A stretch of DNA of 64,000 nucleotides, taken from NCBI RefSeq assembly GCF_042685365.1, contig NZ_JBHUMY010000032.1, forward strand, positions 1 to 64,000, given 5' to 3'. Below are positions 8,051 to 17,128 of the stretch, piece by piece. The notes beneath the pieces were generated by a model that had not been told where the DNA came from, searched no databases, and saw only the letters and a list, made by a program, of their open reading frames with translations. Position numbers and translations under genes: made by a program. Each line of letters starts with the position of its first letter. Position 1 is the stretch's first letter. The DNA comes from Paenibacillus_AP thailandensis (GTDB lineage Bacteria; Bacillota; Bacilli; Paenibacillales; Paenibacillaceae).

Positions 8051-9367
8051 TTATTGTGCCGATCCGAACTGGATCCAAGCTTTTTGAATTTCGTCGATGG
8101 CTTGCTCTTTCGTTTTGCTGCCGCCGATGTAAGCTTGCATCAGCTCGCCGAATTTTTGATGGAACGTATCCAGCGAGTAGTTGACCGAAAGGTCGCCGGC
8201 CGGCTCCGTCTTCACAATCTCTTCCATTTGCTTCGGCATATCGAGCTCCGGCATTTTGGCATCCTTGATCGGCGGAATGACTTTCGCGACGTCGGAGAAC
8301 CACGATTTGCCGTAGTCCGACGTGTACAGCCAGTTGAAGAACTCGATCGTTTCTTTCGCCACCGCCGAATCTTTGTTGATGCGCAGCGCCTGGTCCGGCC
8401 CTACGACGATCTTGCTTTGCTCCGCTTTTTCGCTGACCGGATAACCGGCGATGCCGATTTGAATGTCCGGCGTAATCTTCTTGATCGCTTCCTCGTCCCA
8501 TGCGCCTTTGCCTGTCATGAACGCCGCTTTGCCAAGGGCGAAGTCGCTCACCTGCGCGTTGCTGTCGCGTTCCAGCGGCTTGTCGGTGCCGTGCTGAACC
8601 GTCATGTCGATGAATTTGAAGAAGTTGTCGTTCAGCGCCGGGTGATCGGCGAACGTCGTTTCGCCAGCGATAAACTTGTCGACCAGCTCCTTCGGCGTAA
8701 TGCCTGCGTCTTCGGCAGCCGCGTTGATGAAGTTTTGGAAAATATGTTTCCATACCCACCATTCTTTATACGCGTTGGCAAACGGCGTAATGCCTTTGGC
8801 CTCGAGCTTGGCGACGGCGTCTTCCATTTGCGAGAGCGTCTTCGGCACTTCGGTAATGCCCGCTTCTTCCAGCAGCTTTTTGTTATACACCATCACCATC
8901 AGGTTGTTTTTGACCGGGAAGCCAAGCACCTTGCCGTCGGAGGACGTCATAGCCGATTTAACCGTATCGGTCATCGCCGCGGCAAGCGGCTCGTTCGTCA
9001 AATCCGCGCTGTATTCCGCAAACGTGTCGATGTCTCCTCCGGCCGTCGTTTGGAATACGTCGGGCGTACTGCCCGCGCCGATTCTCGATTTCAGCACCGT
9101 ATTGTAGTCGGCTTGCATGATTTCCAGATTAATCGTAACGTTTGGCTTCACTTTTTTATATTCGGCGATATAAGCGTTGAATGCCTCCGTATACTCCGGC
9201 GAACCCGTAAACATGTTAATCGTAACTTTTTTGTCGCCGCCTCCGGCATCGGCGCCTCCGGCTTCGCCGCCGCTGTTCGCGTTATTGCCGCCGCAAGCCG
9301 CGAGCAGTCCGGATGCCATAACCAGGCTGAGCACGACCGAAGCTATCTTTTTCTTCGATTTCAACAT
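8051..9367 (-). CDS. Sugar ABC transporter substrate-binding lipoprotein
   Basis: 438 residues. A lipoprotein signal with lipobox LAAC (cysteine about residue 25) is followed by a low-complexity Gly/Asn linker and a family 1 solute-binding fold (KKVTINMFTGSPEYTEAFNAY). It would be anchored outside the membrane and deliver an oligosaccharide to the two permeases encoded from 13.2 to 14.9 kb. AGAGGGG lies seven bases before the ATG. No ATPase gene is present, which is usual in Gram-positives where a shared MsmX-type ATPase serves many importers. The GH36 neighbour suggests alpha-galactosides as cargo; that is inference. Confidence 0.9.
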   Translation of the reverse strand: MLKSKKKIASVVLSLVMASGLLAACGGNNANSGGEAGGADAGGGDKKVTINMFTGSPEYTEAFNAYIAEYKKVKPNVTINLEIMQADYNTVLKSRIGAGSTPDVFQTTAGGDIDTFAEYSADLTNEPLAAAMTDTVKSAMTSSDGKVLGFPVKNNLMVMVYNKKLLEEAGITEVPKTLSQMEDAVAKLEAKGITPFANAYKEWWVWKHIFQNFINAAAEDAGITPKELVDKFIAGETTFADHPALNDNFFKFIDMTVQHGTDKPLERDSNAQVSDFALGKAAFMTGKGAWDEEAIKKITPDIQIGIAGYPVSEKAEQSKIVVGPDQALRINKDSAVAKETIEFFNWLYTSDYGKSWFSDVAKVIPPIKDAKMPELDMPKQMEEIVKTEPAGDLSVNYSLDTFHQKFGELMQAYIGGSKTKEQAIDEIQKAWIQFGSAQ

Positions 9368-9425
9368 GATGCTGCCCCTCTTTTCCGCTTAATGTATTTG
9401 CTTTCTCGTTGTCATTGTAATGAAA

Positions 9426-9441
9426 ATGTAAGCGGATCAAA
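9426..9441 (-). promoter_or_regulatory. Candidate catabolite-response element (cre)
   Basis: The 16-mer ATGTAAGCGGATCAAA fits the CcpA consensus WTGNAANCGNWNNCAW at all positions but one. It lies about 60 bases upstream of the sugar-binding lipoprotein start, where carbon catabolite repression of an uptake gene would act. It is a single near-match, so moderate to low confidence. Confidence 0.4.
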
Positions 9442-9505
9442 ATGCAGTTATGTGGCATTTTTGGGGTAAAAAAGTGTAGTCTCGCCGGGCGGTCGCCCCC
9501 CGTTC

Positions 9506-11179
9506 TCATTTTTCCCCGCTTAACGCCTTGGACCGCTCCGCCCTGTATTCCGTCGGGGACAGATTAAAATAATTGCGGAAAGCTTTGCTGAAATAGTTTT
9601 TGTCCTTAAAGCCCAGCATTTCGGAAATCTCCTGGATTTTCAGCGCCGGATCGTCCAGCAGCGCCTTCGCTTTCTCCATCCGCACCTTCTGCACGTATTC
9701 GTGGATGCCGAACCCGAATTGCTGCTTGAACAGCTTCATCAAATATTCCCGGCTTAAATAATATTTCTCCGTGAACATCGAAATTTTGATGTCCTCGTAA
9801 TAATGGCTGTCGATATACGCTTTAATGTCGCCGATGTTGAACGGTTTGGTCGCGGATGCCGCTTCGCTTACGGCCGAGCAATAGTCGTCCGCGATCCGGT
9901 TCAGCAGGGCGGCATAACTGTCAAAGCCGGCGTAATCGGACGGAACGACCGGTTCGCTCGACCCTTGGGCGCCGGCGAGCGGCAAGTCGATACGAGCCAC
10001 GCCCAGCTCCAGCGCCAGATCGTTCAGCATAATGACGAACTCCCGCAGCATGCGATCGGCTTCCTCCAGGGTAAACTTGCCGGAGACGCTCCGCTGCCTC
10101 AGCACGTCGCCCACGATATGTTTAACCTGGCGGTAGTTCCCGCCTTCCATGCTGCTCCGAATGGCCGGGATAAAGCCGGTCAGGCTGTACGGCTTGCTTT
10201 CTTTCGCCGCGGACTCGCTCTCCTCCGGCATCTCCGCGGGCGTGGCCACCGTCCCCGAGCGCAAGCGAAGCAGGTCGAGCCCGGCCACGGCCGCCCTGGC
10301 GCTGTCGTAGGAATCCGCCAGCGACATGACGCCTTTGCCTACCGTGCCGAATCCGGCCACCGATTCGATCGCAAACAGCTCGAGCAGGGCGGACAACGCT
10401 TTACCCGTCTCGTGAAAAGCGTGAAAAGCCATCTCTTCCTTGCCGCCGGATTCCGCCCGCAGCACCGCAATCATCTCGCCCTCCCGCTTCGGATGGGCAA
10501 AGCTGAACGAACGGAGGCCCGGTCCTTCCATTTCGTTGAGCACGTTGGCCGCCGCATAATACAGCAGCTCCTTGTCCCGCTTGAACCGGCTTGCCGCCAC
10601 CTTCTCCGCGTTCAGCATCCTTAAGACGGCAACGGCGTAATACCCGTCTTCCCGGTCGGCGCCGATCAAAGGCAATAACGTTTCGTTCGGCTGCTTCTTG
10701 AAGCTTCGCTCGATAATGGACCAATAAATTTTCTCCTTCAGCCTCGGAAGCGACAAATTCAGCGTGATCCGGTTATGAATGGATTCGCTTTCGCGCTTGC
10801 GCCTCTCCTCCAGCACGCCAAACGCCTTATTTAACGCCTGGTTCAAATCCTGCCGGTTGATCGGCTTGAGCAAATAATCGACGACCTTCGAGCGAATCGC
10901 TTGCCGCGTATACTCAAAATCGTTAAAGCCGCTTATGACGATGGCCGGCATATCGGGATAATTTTCCTGCAGCTTTTGCAAAAATTCCATTCCGTTCATC
11001 TCGGGCATCTTCATATCGACCATGACGAGATCGATATGGTGCTCCTTCAGCAAGGCGAGGCCCTGAAGCCCGTTATTTGCCTCCAATATGCGGTCGACCC
11101 GCAAATTTTTCCAGTCGCCCAGCAGCCGGATCGCCTCCCGGAGCGGTTCTTCATCGTCAATGATCAATACGTTGTACAT
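9506..11179 (-). CDS. YesN-type response regulator (REC + AraC HTH)
   Basis: 557 residues: an N-terminal receiver domain with phosphoacceptor Asp55 (VMVDMKMPEMNG), a long middle region, and a C-terminal AraC-type double helix-turn-helix ending FSKAFRNYFNLSPTEYR. Regulators of this build activate carbohydrate uptake and hydrolase genes in Paenibacillus and Bacillus. The start overlaps the 3' end of the sensor kinase gene by 23 bases, with GGGAGG eleven bases ahead of the ATG, indicating one transcript. The importer and GH36 genes around it are the likely targets. Confidence 0.93.
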   Translation of the reverse strand: MYNVLIIDDEEPLREAIRLLGDWKNLRVDRILEANNGLQGLALLKEHHIDLVMVDMKMPEMNGMEFLQKLQENYPDMPAIVISGFNDFEYTRQAIRSKVVDYLLKPINRQDLNQALNKAFGVLEERRKRESESIHNRITLNLSLPRLKEKIYWSIIERSFKKQPNETLLPLIGADREDGYYAVAVLRMLNAEKVAASRFKRDKELLYYAAANVLNEMEGPGLRSFSFAHPKREGEMIAVLRAESGGKEEMAFHAFHETGKALSALLELFAIESVAGFGTVGKGVMSLADSYDSARAAVAGLDLLRLRSGTVATPAEMPEESESAAKESKPYSLTGFIPAIRSSMEGGNYRQVKHIVGDVLRQRSVSGKFTLEEADRMLREFVIMLNDLALELGVARIDLPLAGAQGSSEPVVPSDYAGFDSYAALLNRIADDYCSAVSEAASATKPFNIGDIKAYIDSHYYEDIKISMFTEKYYLSREYLMKLFKQQFGFGIHEYVQKVRMEKAKALLDDPALKIQEISEMLGFKDKNYFSKAFRNYFNLSPTEYRAERSKALSGEK

Positions 11180-13016
11180 CTTTTCCGTGTCCTCCCTGCG
11201 GTAATAACATTTCCATCCTCGTCCCCGATTTATCCGAATGAATGTGCAGGCTCGCTTTCTCGCCGTACAAGAGCCGAAGCCTCGTATGAAGGTTCAGCAA
11301 ACCGACGTTGTCGGTTTCCCGGTCCTGCCAATCCTCTTCGAACGACAGAAGCACCTTCTTCAGCCGGTCCGGCTCAAATCCGGGGCCGTCGTCGGCAACC
11401 GTGATGACCGTATGCTCCCCGGCCAGCTTGGCGCCGATCGTAATCGTAACCGTGCTGGACACTTTCTCCAGCGCGTGCTTGATCGCGTTTTCCGCGAGCG
11501 TCTGCACGGACAGCTTCGGCAGCTCGACGTCCATCAGCGGCTCGTCCCATTCGTAGACGACCTGTAGACGTGCGCCGAACCTTGCCTTCTGCAGCGACAT
11601 GTAACGCTCGATATGCTGCAGCTCCTCGCGGGCGAGCACGATGTCCCTGCCGCTGATGCAATAACGCAGCGTCAGCGCCAGCGCGTCGACCATGTCCGCG
11701 ATGTCGTAACGCTCGTAACGGAGCGCTTTCGTCGATATCGCCTGTAGGGCGTTGTACAGAAAATGCGGATTGATTTCCGCTTCCAGCGCTTTCAGAATGG
11801 CGTTTTTTTCCGCAAGCTTCATCTTGTATCGTTCGGTGATCAGCTCGTTCGTCCGTTTCACCATCAAGTTGAAGTGATGCGACAAATACGCGATTTCGTC
11901 GCGTCCCTTCACCTCCGACTGCGCTTCAAAGTCTCCCGCGCTGAACCGTTTCATCTGCTTCTGCAGCTCGTTTAGCGGTCTCGTAATCGCTTTGGAATAA
12001 AAGAATACCGTTACGATGGCGATAAGCAAAAAGCCGATGCCCAGCGCCAGGGCGATATTGCGGTTCGTGGTGGCCGCCTCCCGGATTTGGCCGTACGGAA
12101 TCGGTTTCACAAGTCTCCACCCTTCCGCTTCCTCCACGTCGTACACGACGAGGTATTTCCGATCCCCTTCGCCCCACGTAAAGTGCCCGCCGTCCTCCGA
12201 ATCGAGCCTCTGAAGCATGCCTTCCTCCGCCGCTTGCCCGTAAAAACCGTAATCGTCGGCGTAGAACAGCCGGCCGTCCGGGCTGAAATACATCAGATGC
12301 TCCTCTCCATTGAGCGGCACGTCTCCGATCATCTGATCGAACATTTGGTTCGTGTAATAAAAAGAAAATACCGCTTGCGGCTTGCGGGTCACGATCGAGC
12401 GCATCACCCAATGATACGCCATGAAACCGGTATCCGGATCGACCGGATAACCGATTAGTTCCCCGCCGGCGGACGGTCCGGCAAGCGGTTGATACGATCG
12501 GTTTTTCGGGTTTTGCAGCGTTTCTTTGTACCACCCGTATCCTTCAAAGTCGGCGTCCAGCACTTTGCGGACGGTCACGTTGTAGTGTTCCTTCGTTACC
12601 GCGTAATACGAATGCTGGTCGATGACGTACATGTAGATCGCCGCCAGATCGTCGCGGGCATAGAACAGCCCTTTCAAATAGTCTTCCACGTACATGCGCG
12701 AGGAGTAATCCTCGTTCTGATGCAAAATCGCATACGTCAGCTCGTCGTAGCTGTTTTGCGGCAGCGAGAATTGCTCCATGTCGGACAAATAACTGTGCAA
12801 ATTCCGGTTCACGAGCTTCAGATTGCTGGAAGCGCTTGAAATATTGCTCTGAATCGACTCGTTCTGGAGCATTTGATACGAAATCGCCGTAAGCAAGCCG
12901 ACGACCAGCACGATAATGGACATAAAAAGCAGCAGCAGCTTGTTGACAAGCCGCCGCGAAACCGTTTTGGCCACATTGGAGAAAAGTTCCGCCGTTTTTT
13001 TGATCAGAAAATTCAT
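11157..13016 (-). CDS. YesM-type sensor histidine kinase
   Basis: 619 residues. One membrane helix near residues 25-45 and another near 300-325 bracket an extracellular sensing domain. These are followed by HAMP, a His_kinase domain with the motif INPHFLYNALQAIS (His phosphoacceptor in PHFLYN), and an ATPase domain with DDGPGF. Start 13016 has AGGAGG just ahead; the longer reading from 13034 has no ribosome site. It pairs with the downstream YesN-type regulator and probably senses an extracellular sugar or loaded binding protein. Divergent permease genes begin about 175 bases away. Confidence 0.92.
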   Translation of the reverse strand: MNFLIKKTAELFSNVAKTVSRRLVNKLLLLFMSIIVLVVGLLTAISYQMLQNESIQSNISSASSNLKLVNRNLHSYLSDMEQFSLPQNSYDELTYAILHQNEDYSSRMYVEDYLKGLFYARDDLAAIYMYVIDQHSYYAVTKEHYNVTVRKVLDADFEGYGWYKETLQNPKNRSYQPLAGPSAGGELIGYPVDPDTGFMAYHWVMRSIVTRKPQAVFSFYYTNQMFDQMIGDVPLNGEEHLMYFSPDGRLFYADDYGFYGQAAEEGMLQRLDSEDGGHFTWGEGDRKYLVVYDVEEAEGWRLVKPIPYGQIREAATTNRNIALALGIGFLLIAIVTVFFYSKAITRPLNELQKQMKRFSAGDFEAQSEVKGRDEIAYLSHHFNLMVKRTNELITERYKMKLAEKNAILKALEAEINPHFLYNALQAISTKALRYERYDIADMVDALALTLRYCISGRDIVLAREELQHIERYMSLQKARFGARLQVVYEWDEPLMDVELPKLSVQTLAENAIKHALEKVSSTVTITIGAKLAGEHTVITVADDGPGFEPDRLKKVLLSFEEDWQDRETDNVGLLNLHTRLRLLYGEKASLHIHSDKSGTRMEMLLPQGGHGKDVQRIDH

Positions 13017-13075
13017 GCTCCTCCTGTCGGGCATTCGTTCACGTTTTTACCCTTAACTGTTTTCTATAATCCATT

Positions 13076-13102
13076 TTGACGCCCGGGGGCCTCCATTATA
13101 AT
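13076..13102 (+). promoter_or_regulatory. Putative promoter for the permease operon
   Basis: TTGACG at 13076-13081 and TATAAT at 13097-13102. The 15-base spacer is short; counting the overlapping TTTTGA as -35 gives 17. On the opposite strand another TATAAT-like -10 serves the divergent sensor kinase. The interval is the only space for promoters of both units. Confidence 0.4.
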
Positions 13103-13191
13103 CACATTATAGTCAATTCGACAAGCTTGTGAAGGGCGGCTACGCTGCCGGCAGCTTGGCGACAGAAGCAATGAAACGGGGTGCACAGTAC

Positions 13192-14082
13192 ATGTTTAAG
13201 GCTATGGGGAGAAAATGGAGCGAACGGTTTGAGTTCGGCATTTTTACGATTCCGGTGCTGATTTGCATCGTAATCGCTTTTTATATTCCGTTTGCGATGA
13301 CCATCGGCTATTCGATGACGGAATGGAACGGAATTTCGAAAGATCCGGCGTTTGTCGGCCTGGACAATTTCAAGCAAATTTTTGCGGGAGACTCCAATTT
13401 TGCGAATGCGGCCTGGTTTACGGTCAAGTTTGCCGTTTTGTACATTATTTTGGTGAACGCGATCGCCATTTTGCTGGCCGTCATTCTGGACATGGGGCTC
13501 AAAACGTCGACCTGGCTTAGGACGGCATTCTTTATTCCTTACATCTTGAGCCTTGTCATTGTCGGCTTCATCTGGAAATTCATCTTTATGCAAGGCTTTG
13601 AATCTTTGGCCGCCAGCACGGGCTGGGGCGTCTTCGACCTAAGCTGGCTCGGCGAGCCGGGGCTTGCGTTTATTTCGATTCTGGGCGTGTCCATCTGGCA
13701 GTCGGTCGGCTTCTACATGGTCATTTATATCGCGGGCCTGCAGTCGGTGCCGGGCGATCTGAAGGAAGCGGCCGTCGTGGACGGGGCCGGGCCGGTCCGC
13801 CGGTTTTTCAGCATTACGCTGCCGCTGCTTGCCCCGTCGATTACGATATCCGTCTTTATGGCGCTGACGAACTCGATCAAAGTGTTCGACGTGATCCTGT
13901 CCCTGACGGGCGGCGGCCCGGGAGGCACGACGTACAGCATCGCCTACGACATATACCGCGACACGTTCCAAAACAACTTGTACGGCTACGGCACGGCCAA
14001 AGCTCTCGTCTTATTCGTTGCGGTGCTGATCGTTACCGTTATTCAATTGACCATCTTCAAACGCAGGGAGGTTGAAGCCTGA
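13192..14082 (+). CDS. Sugar ABC transporter permease (MalF/UgpA type)
   Basis: 296 residues with six membrane helices and the cytoplasmic EAA-type loop (KEAAVVDGAGPVRRFFSITLPLL) that docks the ATPase. ATG 13192 has GGGGTG eight bases upstream; the reading also extends to a GTG at 13129 with no better site. It forms the membrane channel with the next gene and receives substrate from the lipoprotein encoded at 8.1-9.4 kb. The stop codon overlaps the next start (TGATG), so the two permeases are translated together. Confidence 0.92.
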   Translation: MFKAMGRKWSERFEFGIFTIPVLICIVIAFYIPFAMTIGYSMTEWNGISKDPAFVGLDNFKQIFAGDSNFANAAWFTVKFAVLYIILVNAIAILLAVILDMGLKTSTWLRTAFFIPYILSLVIVGFIWKFIFMQGFESLAASTGWGVFDLSWLGEPGLAFISILGVSIWQSVGFYMVIYIAGLQSVPGDLKEAAVVDGAGPVRRFFSITLPLLAPSITISVFMALTNSIKVFDVILSLTGGGPGGTTYSIAYDIYRDTFQNNLYGYGTAKALVLFVAVLIVTVIQLTIFKRREVEA

Positions 14083-14918
14083 TGATTACAAAACCGAACA
14101 AAGCGGGGCGCTTCGCGCTCGAAGCGGTCATGTTCGTTCTGTCGCTCGTCTTTCTGTACCCGCTGTTTCTGGCGATCAACAATTCCTTGAAAAGCTTTGG
14201 CGAGGTGATGACGGACGTTATCGCCCTGCCGAAAAAACTCGCGTTCGAAAACTATTCGTACGTCTGGGAATTCATTAACTATCCGCGGCTGTTCCTGAAC
14301 AATGCGGTCATTACGATACTCGGCCTTGCGGGCATCATTCTGTTCTCGTCCATCGCGGCTTACAAGCTGGCGCGGACGAAAAGCCGCCTGAGCGGACTGC
14401 TGTACATTCTGGTCATTATGCCGATGCTTATTCCGTTTCAATCGATTATGCTGACCGTGCTCCAAGTCGCGAAGGACCTCAATCTTTCCGAAAGCACATG
14501 GGGGCTTGGCATGCTGTACTGGGGCTTCGGCGCCCCGCTCGCCGTATTCATCTACCACGGCTTCGTCAAAGGCATTCCGAAGGAAATCGACGAAAGCGCG
14601 ACGATCGACGGCGCATCCGGCTTCCGGCTGTTCTTCAGCGTCATCTTCCCGCTGCTGAAGTCGGTTACGACGACGGTCATCATCATCGACGTTATGTGGA
14701 TCTGGAACGACTTCCTGCTGCCGCTCCTTATGGTCAACGGCTCGCCGGATACGAAGACGCTGACGCTTGCCGCGTATACGTTCGTCGGCCAATACACGTC
14801 GGATTGGCAATACGCGATGACGGCCATGGTTATGGCGGTGCTGCCGTCCATCATCGTCTTCATCTTCCTGCAGAAGTATATCGTCAAAGGCGTCGTTGCC
14901 GGCGCCGTGAAAGGCTGA
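14082..14918 (+). CDS. Sugar ABC transporter permease (MalG/MsmG type)
   Basis: 278 residues, six membrane helices and an EAA loop (KEIDESATIDGASGFRLFF). The ribosome site GGGAGG lies inside the end of the preceding permease gene and the start overlaps that gene's stop by one base. It is the second channel subunit of the carbohydrate importer. A strong terminator follows it, so the two-gene operon ends here without an ATPase gene. Confidence 0.92.
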   Translation: MITKPNKAGRFALEAVMFVLSLVFLYPLFLAINNSLKSFGEVMTDVIALPKKLAFENYSYVWEFINYPRLFLNNAVITILGLAGIILFSSIAAYKLARTKSRLSGLLYILVIMPMLIPFQSIMLTVLQVAKDLNLSESTWGLGMLYWGFGAPLAVFIYHGFVKGIPKEIDESATIDGASGFRLFFSVIFPLLKSVTTTVIIIDVMWIWNDFLLPLLMVNGSPDTKTLTLAAYTFVGQYTSDWQYAMTAMVMAVLPSIIVFIFLQKYIVKGVVAGAVKG

Positions 14919-14950
14919 TCGCGCGCATTTCCGACGCGCGGAAGCCGGAA

Positions 14951-14990
14951 CGCCCCGCTTGCCGTTGAGGCAGCGGGGCGTTTGTTTGTT
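14951..14990 (+). terminator. Terminator of the permease operon
   Basis: CGCCCCGCT pairs with AGCGGGGCG (with TGCC/GGCA inside) around the loop GTTGA, followed by TTTGTTTGTT. It lies 33 bases after the second permease stop codon. Confidence 0.85.
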
Positions 14991-15033
14991 CCCGAGCAGC
15001 GGGGACGCGGCGGGGGCCTGCCAAACCGGTGCC

Positions 15034-15555
15034 ATGTGGTGTACTTTTGCACCACACGGTGCGCTTCGGCGTCACGATCGGCCCCATGTGGTGCACTTTT
15101 GCACCACGCGGGGCGCTTCGGCGTCATGATCGGCTGCATGTGGTGCACTTTTACACCACGAGGTGCGCTTCGGCGTCATGATCGGCTGCATGTGGTGCAC
15201 TTTTACACCACGAGGTGCGCTTCGGCGTCATCATGATCGGCTGCATGTGGTGCACTTTTGCACCACGAGGTGCGCTTCGGCGTCATGATCGGCCCCATGT
15301 GGTGCACTTTTGCACCACGAGGTGCGCTTCGGCGTCACGATCGGCTGCATGTGGTGCACTTTTGCACCACGAGGTGCGCTTCGGCGTCATGATCGGCCCC
15401 ATGTGGTGCACTTTTGCACCACGAGATGCGCTTCTGTGTCACGATCGGCCGCATGGGGTGCACTTCTGCACCACGCGGGGCGCTCCGACGCATATCCAGC
15501 CGCATGTATTATACTTTTGCGCTCACACGGAGGGCTTTGGGCCCGCACAATTTTG
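15034..15555. repeat. Tandem array of ten 52-bp hairpin units
   Basis: Units begin at 15034, 15086, 15138, 15190, 15245, 15297, 15349, 15401, 15453 and 15504. Spacing is 52 bp except one 55 (extra CAT) and one 51. Each unit holds an inverted repeat, GTGGTGCA-CTTT-TGCACCAC, then a conserved tail GTGCGCTTCGGCGTCA. Copies 3 and 4 carry TACACCAC instead of TGCACCAC; the last one or two copies are decayed. Because 52 is not a multiple of three, the unit would shift frame each time, so it is not a protein repeat. No spacers intervene, so it is not CRISPR. Nothing else is visible between 14.99 and 15.65 kb. Confidence 0.95.
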
Positions 15556-15651
15556 ACCGTTAGTTGAGCTCCCCAAAAATAAGCATTCGCTTTTAGCAAT
15601 TGCAACTTGCCTTTTACAGTTATTGCGCTGGAGTCGATCCCGCCCCCCGCT

Positions 15652-16329
15652 TTACTCCATCGCCGTCAGCGTAAGGCTCGAGACGGTCAAATCCGGGCCG
15701 TACTCCATAACGGCCGCAACGGCGAACTCCGCCGGCGACACGTTCCCTGCCACCATAGCCACGATCTTATTGTCCAGCAGCTCATAATCGACGAACGAAT
15801 GGAAAGAGACTTTCTCAAATCAATATCCGGCATCGGATTTCTCGTACGACAGCTCTACCTTCTGAGAATCGTATTCGGCACTGACTCGAACTTTGCCGTC
15901 CGCCGCGGTAACGCTGCTGGTGACATGACTGTTGACATAACGCACAGGATCTTCCGCTTCAAGCTCGGTTAAATCTTCTAAAGATAAAACATGAAGCTCT
16001 TCGATATGTACCCCCGTTCCCGTACCCGTCGTCAATAGAATGACCGCTTCTTCCCGGTTGTCGCCGTTTACGTCCGCAATATGCACGGCAGGGGAATAGG
16101 CCGGGTTATCGACGTTCTGCCAGTCGAACGTTCTGGACAACGCTCCCGCTTTTACGGTGATGGTATCAAAGGAGCCTTTATCCAACTGAGTGGCGGTAAC
16201 GCTTACATCGCCTTCGGTTATCGTTAATTCAAGAACACGCGGCTCTGCTTCGCCGATCGTCACCTCGGCTACGCTTTTAAAGCCGAACACGCCAATTAAG
16301 GCCATAAGAACCAATACCATCTTCGCCAT
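15652..16329 (-). pseudogene. Secreted protein gene interrupted by in-frame TGA
   Basis: From ATG 16329 (GGAGA eight bases upstream) the product begins with a signal-like helix (MAKMVLVLMALIGVFGF). It carries an FG-GAP-like segment (HIADVNGDNREEAVILL) and stops at TGA 15822-15820 after 169 residues. The same frame continues beyond that TGA for 55 plausible codons (FEKVSFHSFVDYELLDNK onward) to TAA at 15654-15652. A TGG-to-TGA change would explain it. It is therefore either a nonsense-mutated gene, a sequencing error or a read-through gene. The product family is unknown to me; it resembles small Paenibacillus exported proteins of unassigned role. Confidence 0.65.
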
Positions 16330-16450
16330 CGTCCGTTCTCCTTTTTCAGGAATAGATTGACATCTACCCTTCCATAACGCAGCCGTTCCCGCAAATGTTT
16401 CAAAACAACCGGCGCCGGACACGAATGTCCGGCGCCGGGCGTATTCTCCC

Positions 16451-16906
16451 TTATAGCTCCTTCGTCATAAACACGCTGTTCGGATCGTCCCAGTAGTCCG
16501 CAAACGGCCCGCAGTAACGGAACCCGCAGCTTTCGTACAACTTCCGCGCCGGTTCGAATTCGGCCATCGAGCCCGTCTCCAGGCTCAGCCGGTCGTAGCC
16601 TCGCCGGGCTGCCTCCGCGATAATGTGCTCCAGCATCCGCCTCGCAACGCCTTTGCGCAAATGCGCCGAAGCGGTTCGCATCGATTTGACCTCTCCGTGC
16701 TTCGCATCCAGCTCCTTCAAAGCGCCGCAGCCAAGCAGCTCGTCGCCTTCCCATACGCTCCAGAACGTAACCTCCGGACTGCGCAAGCCGTCCAAATCCA
16801 ATGCGTGCACGCTTTCGGGCGGAGAGCTTTCAAACATCGATTGAAGATGTTCTCCGATAAGCGCGATAATTTTGTCTCCGGTCAAGTCGTCTACCCTGAT
16901 TTCCAT
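16451..16906 (-). CDS. GNAT-family N-acetyltransferase
   Basis: 151 residues with the acetyl-CoA-binding motif A (AHLRKGVARRMLEHIIAEA) and the usual C-terminal LYESCGFRYCGPF. These enzymes transfer acetyl from acetyl-CoA to an amine; the acceptor cannot be told from sequence. I use ATG 16906, with AAGGAG 12 bases upstream, because the extension to 16948 does not look like family sequence. It stands alone on the minus strand. Confidence 0.88.
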   Translation of the reverse strand: MEIRVDDLTGDKIIALIGEHLQSMFESSPPESVHALDLDGLRSPEVTFWSVWEGDELLGCGALKELDAKHGEVKSMRTASAHLRKGVARRMLEHIIAEAARRGYDRLSLETGSMAEFEPARKLYESCGFRYCGPFADYWDDPNSVFMTKEL

Positions 16907-17089
16907 GTTGTTCTTCCACTCCTTCTCGGCTATAAAAGACTGCAGCATCGCTTAACGCCCGTCGCAGCGTTAGTTCTCTCTTTCAATTCGACAGCAACCG
17001 CCGATTCCCTTTTAAGGCCGCATCCGCCTTAAGGCCGCACATCGTTTCCGTACATCGGAGCGGATCACCGTTCCGTCCCGTTCAACGGC

Positions 17090-17120
17090 AACAACCCGCC
17101 CTGCTCGAGGACGGGTTGTT
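17090..17120 (-). terminator. Stem-loop downstream of the chitinase gene
   Basis: AACAACCCG-TCCT pairs with AGGG-CGGGTTGTT around CGAGC, directly after the chitinase stop codon on the minus strand. The T-run is weak, so the terminator call is moderate. Confidence 0.5.
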
Positions 17121-17128
17121 ATATGCGA

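Noticed and set aside
13129..13191. GTG 13129 as start of the first sugar permease
   Set aside because: The extra 21 residues do not resemble a permease N-terminus and ATG 13192 has a well-spaced GGGGTG.
15034..15555. CRISPR array
   Set aside because: Units are contiguous and alike along their whole length with no unique spacers, and no cas genes are nearby.
14982..15567. Several ORFs of 70-200 codons reading through the 52-bp array on both strands
   Set aside because: They are open only because the repeat lacks stops in several frames; the unit length shifts frame each copy and no ribosome site or family similarity is present.
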